Assembly: GCF_014193285.1 (NCBI RefSeq)
Contig: NZ_JACHZE010000009.1
Span: 37,282-101,281 of the forward strand
DNA from: Atlantibacter sp. RC6
GTDB taxonomy: Bacteria > Pseudomonadota > Gammaproteobacteria > Enterobacterales > Enterobacteriaceae
Length of the DNA: 64,000 bases
Direction of reading: 5' to 3'
The translations under genes and the position numbers were made by a program. Below the pieces are notes generated by a model, which saw only the letters and a list, made by a program, of their open reading frames with translations, made no database searches and was not told the DNA's origin. Shown in pieces: positions 28,896 through 37,933 of the stretch. The first letter of the stretch is position 1; each line of letters begins with the position of its first letter.

Positions 28896-31550
28896 TTGAA
28901 TTTGACAATATTTAATTATTGGGGAAAGACGCGCTTAGGTGATAAATCTGCAGGCGATGATTACCATCTGCTGGTCTGGCATTCCCTTGACGTAGCCGCA
29001 GCAGGCTATTGGATGTTAAAAAATAATATTTATCATACCCAAGATTATTTATCCCAGTTGGGCTTTTCCAGTAAAGAAGCAATGGTAGATTTTTTCTTGT
29101 GGTTGCTCTGTTGCCATGATGTCGGGAAATTTGCCCATGCGTTCCAGCAAAGATATCGGCATAAGGATTTAGGTACGGCTGATACTCCCTTCGTAAGGTA
29201 TTCAAAAGCGCACCACACTGCGCTTGGGTATTGGCTTTGGAAAGAAATCATACCCGACTTTTTAGAGGTTTATCCCAAAACAGAACTTAAGGGCAGAAAG
29301 CTGGAAGATGCTGTCAATCGTTGGATGTCAATTTCAGCAGGTCATCACGGGGCGCCGCCTGGATTAATAAACGTGTCAAATCATTTTCGCAAAGAAGATT
29401 ATGATGCTATTCGTGATTTTTTAAATGAAGCACTGAGGCTATTTCCTCATGCTGAAATTCCTGTTCACTGGGATACACCAGAAGCGCGTGAAACAATAAA
29501 GTTATTATCATGGCCTGTTTCTGCGGTGATAGTATTGGCCGACTGGATAGGCTCGAATTCTACGTATTTCCCATGGTTAGCATCTTCAATGCCATTGGAA
29601 GCCTACTGGCAGATCGCGCTCGATAATGCTAATAAAGCGGTACAACATTTACCTCAATTACCATTAGTCAGCGCGTATATTAATATTAAGCATTTATTTC
29701 CGTTTGTTTCTCAACCCACTCCATTGCAACAAAAAGTGGAGAATATCGACCTCTCTGCCGAGGGGCCACATTTGTTTATTCTGGAAGATGTGACAGGCGC
29801 GGGGAAAACAGAAGCCGCATTAATCCTGGCGCACCGGCTTATGGCGGCAGGAAAAGCCAGAGGAATGTTTATTGGTTTGCCGACTATGGCGACGGCGAAC
29901 GCTATGTATGAGCGCATGTATAAAACCGCGAGAAAATTTTATCAGGATGCCAGTAACCCCAGCCTGATTCTGGCGCACAGCGCACGCCATCTTTCAGATC
30001 TGTTTAGCCAGTCGGTATGGCTTAATGAAACAGAAGGTACTGAAGAGCCCGATGATGAACATCCGTCTACGCAGGGATGTGCTGCATGGTTTGCGCAAAG
30101 CAATAAAAAAGCATTACTGGCTGATATCGGCGTAGGGACAATCGATCAGGCAATGATGGCGGTAATCCCCTTCAGGCATCACAACCTTAGGTTGCTTGGG
30201 CTTCTTGATAAGTTGCTGATTATCGATGAGATCCATGCCTATGACACTTTCATGTCGAAAATTCTTGAGAATCTGATCGAAACGCAAGCGCGTTATGGGA
30301 ACTCGGCAATTTTGCTATCAGCAACCCTGTCTCAATCTCAGCGTGAACGTCTGGTTGCCGCCTTTTCCCGTGGAACGGGAAAAACGGTGGCGGCGCCATT
30401 TCTGTCACAGCATGACTATCCCTGGGTAACTCACGTTGCCAGTGGCGAAATAGACTCCAGCCCGGTAGCTACACGTAAAGAGGTTATGCGCCGGGTGGCC
30501 GTTGACTGGCGGCACAGTGAAGCTGAATGCATTACGGCATTGTTGGATGCAGTTGCTCAAGGGGAGTGCATCGCCTGGATCCGTAATTCAGTGGATGATG
30601 CGGTACGCATATACCGCCAATTAATTAGCAGTGGCAAAGTTAATCCTGAAAGTGTGCTGCTGTTTCATAGCCGGTTTGCATTTTGCGATCGCCAGGTGAT
30701 TGAAAGTAAAACGCTGCGTTGGTTTGGTAAGCCGGAAAGTGGGCATCGTGCCGGTAAAGTGATTATTAGCACCCAAGTGTTAGAGAGCAGTTTGGATCTG
30801 GATTTAGATCAAATGATCACCGACCTTGCGCCCGTCGATCTCCTTATCCAACGCGCCGGGCGGCTAAAAAGACATATCCGCAATCGCAAAGGCGAGCTCA
30901 AAAGCACTGGCGAAGATGAACGTTCTTCGCCAGTGCTAATGATTTATTCGCCAGAATGGACGGATGAACCACAGCCTGATTGGCTCTCTTCGTTTATGCC
31001 CAACAGCGCATATATCTACCCCGATCACGCTAAGCTATGGTTGACCCAGCGCATCCTTCGTCAGCAGCAAGAAATAAGAATGCCGGAATCTGCACGAATG
31101 TTAATTGAGTCGGTTTACGGCGATGACATAACAGTACCGCCCGGGTTTGCTCGCTCCCGAAACGAGCAGGAAGGTAAATATTACTGCGACCTGGCTATTG
31201 CCGATCAGCAAAGCGTGAATTTTACGCCGGGATACATGCCTGGAGTAAACGACATGATGCCGGAAAAGCTGGCAACGCGGCTTGCAGAGGAGTCCATCAC
31301 ACTTTGGCTGGCAAAACAGCAAGGCGATGATGTGGTTCCGTGGGCGTCAGGCGAAAACGCGTGGGAGATGAGTTCACTGCATGTGCGTAAAAGCTGGTGG
31401 CTAAAGCATGAGCAGGATTTTTCAATGCTTGCTGGCGAAGCGTTACAAAAGTGGTGCAACGAGCAAAAGCAGGTGTATGCCAACGTAGTTTTGGTAACGG
31501 ATCAAAAAGACTGCGGCTATTCAGCTGAAGAAGGGTTAATAGGCAATTAG
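28896..31550 (+). CDS. cas3: CRISPR-associated helicase-nuclease Cas3 (type I-E)
   Basis: An 884-residue effector nuclease recruited by target-bound Cascade. The N-terminal HD domain has WHSLD (His29), CCHDVGKF (His74-Asp75, Lys78) and SAGHHGAPP. The SF2 helicase has Walker A DVTGAGKTEAAL near residue 300, DEIHAYD near 444, the SATLS motif III and a C-terminal STQVLESSLDLDLD and QRAGRLKRH. The start is TTG 28896, preceded by TGGAG; no ATG gives a plausible N-terminus, and NYWGK aligns with the HYWGK of E. coli Cas3. It appears intact. A hairpin ends the transcript before the 500-bp gap to cas8e. Confidence 0.96.
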   Translation: MNLTIFNYWGKTRLGDKSAGDDYHLLVWHSLDVAAAGYWMLKNNIYHTQDYLSQLGFSSKEAMVDFFLWLLCCHDVGKFAHAFQQRYRHKDLGTADTPFVRYSKAHHTALGYWLWKEIIPDFLEVYPKTELKGRKLEDAVNRWMSISAGHHGAPPGLINVSNHFRKEDYDAIRDFLNEALRLFPHAEIPVHWDTPEARETIKLLSWPVSAVIVLADWIGSNSTYFPWLASSMPLEAYWQIALDNANKAVQHLPQLPLVSAYINIKHLFPFVSQPTPLQQKVENIDLSAEGPHLFILEDVTGAGKTEAALILAHRLMAAGKARGMFIGLPTMATANAMYERMYKTARKFYQDASNPSLILAHSARHLSDLFSQSVWLNETEGTEEPDDEHPSTQGCAAWFAQSNKKALLADIGVGTIDQAMMAVIPFRHHNLRLLGLLDKLLIIDEIHAYDTFMSKILENLIETQARYGNSAILLSATLSQSQRERLVAAFSRGTGKTVAAPFLSQHDYPWVTHVASGEIDSSPVATRKEVMRRVAVDWRHSEAECITALLDAVAQGECIAWIRNSVDDAVRIYRQLISSGKVNPESVLLFHSRFAFCDRQVIESKTLRWFGKPESGHRAGKVIISTQVLESSLDLDLDQMITDLAPVDLLIQRAGRLKRHIRNRKGELKSTGEDERSSPVLMIYSPEWTDEPQPDWLSSFMPNSAYIYPDHAKLWLTQRILRQQQEIRMPESARMLIESVYGDDITVPPGFARSRNEQEGKYYCDLAIADQQSVNFTPGYMPGVNDMMPEKLATRLAEESITLWLAKQQGDDVVPWASGENAWEMSSLHVRKSWWLKHEQDFSMLAGEALQKWCNEQKQVYANVVLVTDQKDCGYSAEEGLIGN

Positions 31551-31561
31551 TAATTAGAGTG

Positions 31562-31583
31562 CCTGGAACCTATAAGTTCCAGG
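31562..31583. terminator. Hairpin between cas3 and the mini-CRISPR, possibly bidirectional
   Basis: CCTGGAAC (31562-31569) pairs with GTTCCAGG (31576-31583) around a 6-nt loop, 12 bp after the cas3 stop. On the opposite strand the same stem lies immediately after the second mini-CRISPR repeat and could end that transcript. Confidence 0.65.
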
Positions 31584-31657
31584 GCTTAACCCCGTTTGCA
31601 CGGGGAACATTATTAGCGGCGGTAATTGCCGGTTGATCCCTCCAAAAGAGGGAAGTC
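31582..31657 (-). ncRNA. Putative Cascade guide RNA: degenerate two-repeat mini-CRISPR (CreR-like)
   Basis: On the minus strand, repeat A (31657-31630, 28 nt) starts GACTTCCCTC and ends GGAGGGATCAACCG. It keeps a stem (CCCTC/GAGGG) and the 8-nt 5' handle with one change (ATCAACCG for ATAAACCG). A 19-nt spacer GCAATTACCGCCGCTAATA follows (31629-31611), then repeat B (31610-31582). Repeat B matches the array repeat at 21 of 29 positions, with its 6-bp stem retained (CCCCGT/ACGGGG, GCAA loop). The C-G pair of the normal stem has become T-A, a compensatory change. The spacer is shorter than the 32 nt of the arrays. Known CreA/CreR cas-regulating guides share these traits: degenerate repeats, short spacer, location in a cas intergenic gap. 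That this one is transcribed and processed is inference. Confidence 0.75.
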
Positions 31658-31677
31658 CTCATTCTACCAATGGTGCA

Positions 31678-31705
31678 ATCATAAAGTGAAAAATAATCTG
31701 TTCAG
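31678..31705 (-). promoter_or_regulatory. Candidate promoter of the mini-CRISPR
   Basis: On the minus strand -10 TATGAT (31683-31678) and a weak -35 CTGAAC (31705-31700), spaced 16 bp, would start transcription about 14 bases before repeat A. The -10 is good and the -35 matches only three consensus bases. Confidence 0.45.
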
Positions 31706-31746
31706 TAGCATTGTTATTTTTAGTGATGGTTATTTTTTAAAGCTTA

Positions 31747-31791
31747 AAGCAGCAGCGGTTATTGCCTTCCATTTTTTTATTTTTGTGTTAT
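31747..31791. promoter_or_regulatory. Putative Cascade target overlapping a candidate cas8e promoter
   Basis: Read on the minus strand from 31768: PAM AAG (31768-31766), then GCAATAACCGCTGCT (31765-31751). Compared with the mini-CRISPR spacer, positions 1-5, 7-11 and 13-15 match and only positions 6 and 12 differ; after 15 only position 18 matches. On the plus strand TTGCCT (31762-31767) and TGTTAT (31786-31791), 18 bp apart, form a candidate promoter for the cas8e operon whose -35 covers the PAM and seed. Cascade bound here would be expected to block RNA polymerase. The promoter call is weaker than the target match. Confidence 0.65.
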
Positions 31792-31900
31792 TTTTCCATT
31801 GTTAGCAGTGCGTTTTAATTCGATTTGATTATGATTTTCGAAAATAAATTCATCTAATTGATGATTTATTTAAAGGTAAATCCATACATGGAGAAATGGC

Positions 31901-31999
31901 ATGAATATAATAACGCCAACCTATAAGCGCTTTATATGTAAATTGATGTTCCGGTTGGGAAGCAAACTATTATTACAGTTTGAATTCTCTATTAATTAA
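31901..31999 (+). CDS. Possible small leader ORF upstream of cas8e
   Basis: A 32-codon frame from ATG 31901 to TAA 31997-31999 begins MNIITPTYKRFICKLMFRLG and is basic and hydrophobic. GGAG lies 7 bases upstream. It overlaps a 12-codon frame from ATG 31888. If the candidate cas8e promoter near 31762-31791 is used, this lies in a long 5' untranslated region. I have no homology support, and the AT-rich context makes chance ORFs likely. Confidence 0.25.
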   Translation: MNIITPTYKRFICKLMFRLGSKLLLQFEFSIN

Positions 32000-32050
32000 A
32001 GAAAATAGGATTGAATTAGCCAAGGATGGCGATGTTTCTCAGGAGTGAAA

Positions 32051-33613
32051 ATGGAGCTTTCTTTAATCACTACCCCCTGGTTATCCGTCAGATTCAAAGA
32101 CGGAACACAGGGAAAACTGGCACCTGTGGATATCAACAATGACAATGTTGTCGATCTGGTGGCCAATCGAGCCGATCTTCAGGGGGCAGCATGGCAATTT
32201 ATGATCGGTTTGCTGCAAACCACATTAGCCCCGAAAGATAGTGAAGAGTGGCGGGATATTTGGGATGAAGGTCTGAGTAGCGAAAAGGTAAAACAAGCGT
32301 TATTACCGCTAGCTGACCGCTTTATTTTTGGCGAATCGTCTCCGTCATTTATGCAAGATATCGAACCGCTTGCGGGCGAAAGTGTAGATATTGCGCTTTT
32401 GCTTCCTGATACCCCAGGCAGCCAGGCCATCAAATTCAACAAAGATCATTTTATCAAACGTGACGTCACACAACATTTTTGCCCGCACTGCGCGGCGTTG
32501 GCGTTATTCGCGTTGCAGCTTAATGCCCCGGCAGGCGGTAAAGGGTATCGCACAGGATTACGTGGCGGCGGCCCAATGACAACGCTGGTGGAACTTCATG
32601 CTATAGGCGACCAGCAACAGATCCCCCTGTGGCGCAAAGTCTGGGCGAATGTCATGCCGCAAGATGTGTCAGCGCTGCCCGTGCCGCAGAGCTACGATGC
32701 GTCCGTATTTCCATGGCTTGGCCCAACACGTACCAGTGAAAAAGACAGAGCAACCACGCCGGTCCAGGTTAATAAACTTCAGGCTTACTGGGGAATGCCA
32801 CGGCGGATACGTATCGATTTTTCTGACGTTGTATCCGGCAGTTGCCATCTTTGTGGTGCTATTTCAGACCAATTACTTAGCAGCATGAAAGTCAAAAATT
32901 ATGGCGTCAAATATGAGTGTTGGGAGCATCCACTGACTCCGTATCGACGCCCCAAAAAAGAACTGAGTGAAAAATTTTCCTGAAAGGCGCAGCCGGGGGG
33001 ATTGCTTTGGCGAGACTGGCTGGGACTGAATTGGGAAGTCACAAACGATAACAATGACGAATTTCCCGCGTTAGCGACTCGTCTGTTCATGGAATACCGG
33101 CCCCGAAATGTCATCAGCGGTTTATGGGGATTCGGTTATGACTTCGACAATATGAAAGCGCGCTGTTGGTACGAGCACCATTTTCCCGTTTTGCATATCG
33201 ATAAAGCCCAACGTAACGCGCTACTTCCTCATCTTCAGGAAGCCGCTAAATTTGCTTCGCAAACTGTTTCCCAACTGCGTAGCGCCCTAAAAGAGGCATG
33301 GTTTTCCAATCCCAAAAATGCAAGAGGGGATTTTAGCTTTATTGATATCGATTTCTGGCATCGCACTCAGCCAGCGTTTTTTGAACTGGTTTCATCACTG
33401 GAGCAGGGGGGCGAAGGGGAGCAACTTATTACTTTCTGGCGTGGCTATCTTTGGCAATTTGCCCGTAAGGAGTTTGATAAGCGAGTCTTTACCAACCCTT
33501 ATGAGCCGATGGACATGAAACGGATTATGACGGCGCGTAAGAAATACTTTACTCGCACAAAAGATAAACCAGCAAGCCGCTCCAGACGGGGCAAAGAGCA
33601 GGAGGCACAGTGA
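32051..33613 (+). pseudogene. casA: cas8e (cse1/casA), interrupted by an in-frame TGA at codon 311
   Basis: Large subunit of the type I-E Cascade, which reads the PAM and recruits Cas3. One frame of 521 codons runs from ATG 32051 (AGGAG just upstream) to TGA 33613, with a single internal TGA at 32981-32983. Before it are a likely zinc site (CPHC and CHLC) and the glycine loop GLRGGGPMTT. After it, KAQPGGLLWRDWLGLNWE, GFGYDFDNMKARCWYE and a helical C-terminus continue in the same frame, matching the family. No base has been lost. The stop would remove the C-terminal four-helix bundle that contacts Cse2 and Cas3. It may be a nonsense mutation, a sequencing error or a leaky UGA. No good internal start follows (only TTG 33002). 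Confidence 0.85.
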
Positions 33614-34179
33614 GAACTTTTTTAACGGATGAACATAAAAAAACGCTTCGCACATGGCATAGCCAGCTTGAAAACCAACGTGGATTACGTGCAAGCCTAC
33701 GGCGCAGCAAGACAGTGAATGAGATCTGTATGTCCGAAGGTTTTCGGTCATTACTTGTTCAAACCCATTCTTTGTGGAAAGTCGAACATCAGGCGTGGCG
33801 TTTTACCGCCCTGGCGCTGGTGGCCGGACTGGTGTCGCAGGTAAAAAGCAACGATGAGCGGCAGACATTTGCCGCCCGCGCAGGTAATAAAAGTGAAAGT
33901 AAGCGGCCATTAATGTCGGAATTGCGCTTTGCCCGCCTGCGTGCAGTAAAAACACCTGATGCCCTGCTGCGCCAACTGCGCCGCGCCGTGATGCTGCTTG
34001 GTGGGAACGTCAATGTGGTTTCGCTCGCAGAAGATGTTTTTCACTGGTGCCAGGAACATGAAGATTTGCGCACGCACTACCGCCGCCAGCAGCCGCTGAC
34101 TGAATTTATTCAAATCCGCTGGGCCATGGAATATTACCAGGCTGACGATATCTCCGATTTAGACACTGAAAACGAATAA
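33610..34179 (+). CDS. casB: Cascade small subunit Cse2 (CasB, Cas11e)
   Basis: A 189-residue helical protein, two copies of which run along the Cascade belly and stabilise the R-loop. It starts at GTG 33610, overlapping the cas8e stop as GTGA, with AGGAGG just upstream. Family landmarks are the N-terminal LRTWHSQLENQRGLRASLRR, the MSELRFARLRAVKTPDALLR block and the C-terminal IQIRWAMEYYQ. Strong translational coupling to cas8e means its level could depend on ribosomes reaching the end of the interrupted upstream gene. Confidence 0.93.
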   Translation: MRTFLTDEHKKTLRTWHSQLENQRGLRASLRRSKTVNEICMSEGFRSLLVQTHSLWKVEHQAWRFTALALVAGLVSQVKSNDERQTFAARAGNKSESKRPLMSELRFARLRAVKTPDALLRQLRRAVMLLGGNVNVVSLAEDVFHWCQEHEDLRTHYRRQQPLTEFIQIRWAMEYYQADDISDLDTENE

Positions 34180-34189
34180 GGATTTTCAC

Positions 34190-35248
34190 ATGACAACATT
34201 TATCCAGCTTCATATGTTAACTGCCTATCCAGCCGCTAACCTCAACCGCGATGACACCGGCGCACCAAAGACGGTGGTATTGGGCGGGTCGACTCGTCTG
34301 CGGATTTCATCGCAAAGTCTAAAGCGCGCATGGCGTAAGTCTGATCTATTTGAGGAGGCGCTGGCAGGACATATTGGTACGCGCACCGGGCGCATTGGAC
34401 GGGAAGCGGCAAAAATCCTGCTGGATTCGGGTATTAATAAGAAAGATGCGATTGCCTGGGCAAAGTCGATTGCCGAGTGTTTTGGCAAACCTAAAACTGA
34501 AAAAGAAAAAGACAAAGATCCGCTTATCGAAACTGAAACAGAGCAACTTGCCCATGTTAGCCCCGTAGAGATGGAAGCGGTAACCACGCTGGCGCAAAAA
34601 TTGGCGATGGAAAATAGAGCGCCAACCGCTGATGAACTTGAATTACTTCGCCACGACCGGATGGCCGTCGATATCGCCCTGTTTGGCCGCATGTTGGCCT
34701 CGAAACCTGCCTATAACATTGAGGCCGCGTGTCAGGTTGCTCATGCTTTTGGCGTAGGGGAAACGGTTGTTGAGGACGATTTTTTTACTGCCGTCGATGA
34801 TTTACGCAACGAATCGGACGACGCAGGCGCAGGGCATCTGGGGGAAACGGGTTTTGGTGCAGCGCTGTTTTATACCTACGTCTGTATTGACCGAGATTTA
34901 CTGACGCAAAATCTCAACAACGACATGGATCTGGTTAATCGGACGCTACGTGCCTTAACCGAAACGGCGTTAAAAGTGTCGCCAACGGGTAAGCAAAACA
35001 GTTTTGCCAGTAGGGCGTATGCATCGTGGACGCTGGCGGAAAAAGGAACTGATCAACCGCGTTCACTGGCTGCGGCGTTTTACTCTCCCATCAATGGCAC
35101 CAATCAGATCGATACTGCTGTCACACGTATCACACAGTTACGTCAAAACATGAATCAGGTCTATGGTCAGCAAAGCGAATGCATTGATTTCAATGCTGAT
35201 CAAGGCAAAGGCAGCCTGGTGGCCGTGCTCGATTTCATTTGCAGCTAA
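34190..35248 (+). CDS. casC: Cascade backbone subunit Cas7e (CasC)
   Basis: A 352-residue RAMP protein, six copies of which form the crRNA-binding backbone. The N-terminus TFIQLHMLTAYPAANLNRDDTGAPKTVVLGGSTR is the Cas7e signature, followed by RISSQSLKRAWR. A Lys/Glu-rich stretch (KPKTEKEKDKDPLIETETEQ) near residue 105 lies in the thumb region that kinks every sixth crRNA base. It lies 10 bp after cse2. It appears intact and close to the usual length (E. coli 363). Confidence 0.96.
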   Translation: MTTFIQLHMLTAYPAANLNRDDTGAPKTVVLGGSTRLRISSQSLKRAWRKSDLFEEALAGHIGTRTGRIGREAAKILLDSGINKKDAIAWAKSIAECFGKPKTEKEKDKDPLIETETEQLAHVSPVEMEAVTTLAQKLAMENRAPTADELELLRHDRMAVDIALFGRMLASKPAYNIEAACQVAHAFGVGETVVEDDFFTAVDDLRNESDDAGAGHLGETGFGAALFYTYVCIDRDLLTQNLNNDMDLVNRTLRALTETALKVSPTGKQNSFASRAYASWTLAEKGTDQPRSLAAAFYSPINGTNQIDTAVTRITQLRQNMNQVYGQQSECIDFNADQGKGSLVAVLDFICS

Positions 35249-35257
35249 GGAGCGAGC

Positions 35258-36010
35258 ATGAGTCAGTATCTGGTTTTTCAACTTCATGGGCCGATGGCAT
35301 CGTGGGGAGAAAACGCGCCGGGTGAAGTTCGGCACTCCAGTCCTTTACCTTCGCGCTCGGCGCTGCTGGGTCTACTGGCTGCGGCGCTTGGTATTCGTCG
35401 GGATGACAAAGAGAAACTGGCAGTACTTCATCGTCACTATCAGTTTCTGCTCTGTTCCAGCGCCAGGCCGCGCTGGGCAAGAGATTACCACACCGTTCAG
35501 ATGCCGAAAGAGGTCAGGAAAAAACGTTATTTCTGCCGCCGAGAGGAATTACGCGATCCCGCGATTCTGGAGGCATTGATTACCAAACGGGACTATTACA
35601 CCGATGCCTGGTGGGTAGTTGCCGTTGCGATGACTGAAAGCGCTCCATATCGCTTAGACGAGCTTTTAGATGCCCTTCGCCATCCCGTATTTCCGCTTTA
35701 TCTTGGCCGTAAAAGTCATCCGCTGGCGCTGCCGCTCGATCCACAAATTGTCGAGGGCAATGCGGCTCAGGTTCTAAGCCGTTCCACGAATCACTATCAG
35801 AGCAAAATGTCGCAGTTGGCAGGCGCGCTGCGTTCGCTTAACGCGATGTCCAGCGAGTATTGGTGGGAAGGTGAGCATGAAGGATTGCATAAGCAGCGGA
35901 CACTCTCTCGCCGCGATCAGCCTGTTGATCGTGAACACTGGCTCTTTACGGAACGTATTTATTTCAAAGGAATAGCGCTCAAGGAGGAGACGTGTATCTC
36001 TCAAAAATAA
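35258..36010 (+). CDS. casD: Cascade subunit Cas5e (CasD)
   Basis: A 250-residue RAMP protein that caps the crRNA 5' handle and contacts Cas8e. It opens YLVFQLHGPMASWGENAPGEVR and has the family segment SRSALLGLLAAALGIRRDD. Later SRRDQPVDREHWLFTERIYF is typical of Cas5e. The start ATG 35258 has GGAG upstream. Its end overlaps the cas6e start by 19 bp. Confidence 0.95.
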   Translation: MSQYLVFQLHGPMASWGENAPGEVRHSSPLPSRSALLGLLAAALGIRRDDKEKLAVLHRHYQFLLCSSARPRWARDYHTVQMPKEVRKKRYFCRREELRDPAILEALITKRDYYTDAWWVVAVAMTESAPYRLDELLDALRHPVFPLYLGRKSHPLALPLDPQIVEGNAAQVLSRSTNHYQSKMSQLAGALRSLNAMSSEYWWEGEHEGLHKQRTLSRRDQPVDREHWLFTERIYFKGIALKEETCISQK

Positions 36011-36635
36011 CCCTCGAAACCCGTAAACTTTCCCCAGAGGCCCTGTTAAAGATGGTGGAAAAGGGGGAATACGCAATGCATCAATGGCTGTGGGAGCTTT
36101 TCCCGGCCATGAAAGAACGTCACTTTTTATACCGGCGTGAAGAGCTGCAGGGAGCGTTTCGTTTTTATGTACTCTCCGAAGCACTGCCTGTTCATCACCC
36201 CTTATTTGGTATTGAAAGCCGGGAGTTTTTACCGCTATTAACGCCGGGTCAGCGGCTCTGTTTCAGTTTACGAGCTAATCCTGTCGTTTGTCGTGCAGGT
36301 AAACGCCATGACATTCTAATGGACGTGAAATATCAGTTACGTGATAAAGCCTCTGCGCAGGCGATATTGCAGGAACAACAAAATGTGGCGCAAGCCTGGT
36401 TGGCGAGAGAAGGCGATGCGCATGGTTTTACGCCTGTCATCAGTAAAATCGAGGTTTATCGTCAACAATTTATAGCGAAAGCAAAAGGAGAGTTAATCCG
36501 CTATAGCACGGTTGATTTTGGTGGCTTACTCGAAGTTAACGATCCCACGCGTTTTATGCAAAAACTGGTCTCAGGCTTCGGTAAAAGCAAGGCATTTGGT
36601 TGTGGTTTAATGCTTATCAAACCGGAGAGCTTTTG

Positions 36636-36639
<4 letters not shown>
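35992..36639 (+). CDS. casE: crRNA endoribonuclease Cas6e (CasE)
   Basis: A 215-residue RAMP endonuclease that cuts the repeat hairpin and stays on the 3' end of crRNA. It starts at GTG 35992 after AGGAGGAGAC. MHQWLWELFP holds the histidine (His30) that corresponds to catalytic His20 of the E. coli protein (LHQGLWHLFP). The C-terminal glycine-rich loop GFGKSKAFGCGLMLI is the RAMP G-loop. It overlaps cas1 as GTGA. It would also be the enzyme to process the mini-CRISPR transcript, whose stems are preserved. Confidence 0.95.
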
Positions 36640-37849
<1,210 letters not shown>

Positions 37850-37933
37850 GTTAGTTTTTCTAATTTTTATCAAAAAGCTGGTGGGGTTTTCTTTGCGATA
37901 AAAGTTTAGTTAAAACAAAGACATATGATTAGT
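37850..37933 (+). promoter_or_regulatory. Leader of CRISPR array 2
   Basis: An 84-bp AT-rich stretch between cas2 and the first repeat. TATCAAAAAGCTGG resembles an IHF site only loosely (one arm is off consensus). CTGGTGGGGTTTT is similar to GGTGGGTTTT in the leader of array 1. Spacer insertion should occur at its right edge. Confidence 0.75.

Noticed and set aside
32981..33020. Selenocysteine insertion at the cas8e TGA
   Set aside because: No convincing SECIS-like hairpin directly follows the TGA, and Cas8 proteins have no Cys at a catalytic site there. The nearby selU gene acts on tRNA bases and is not relevant.
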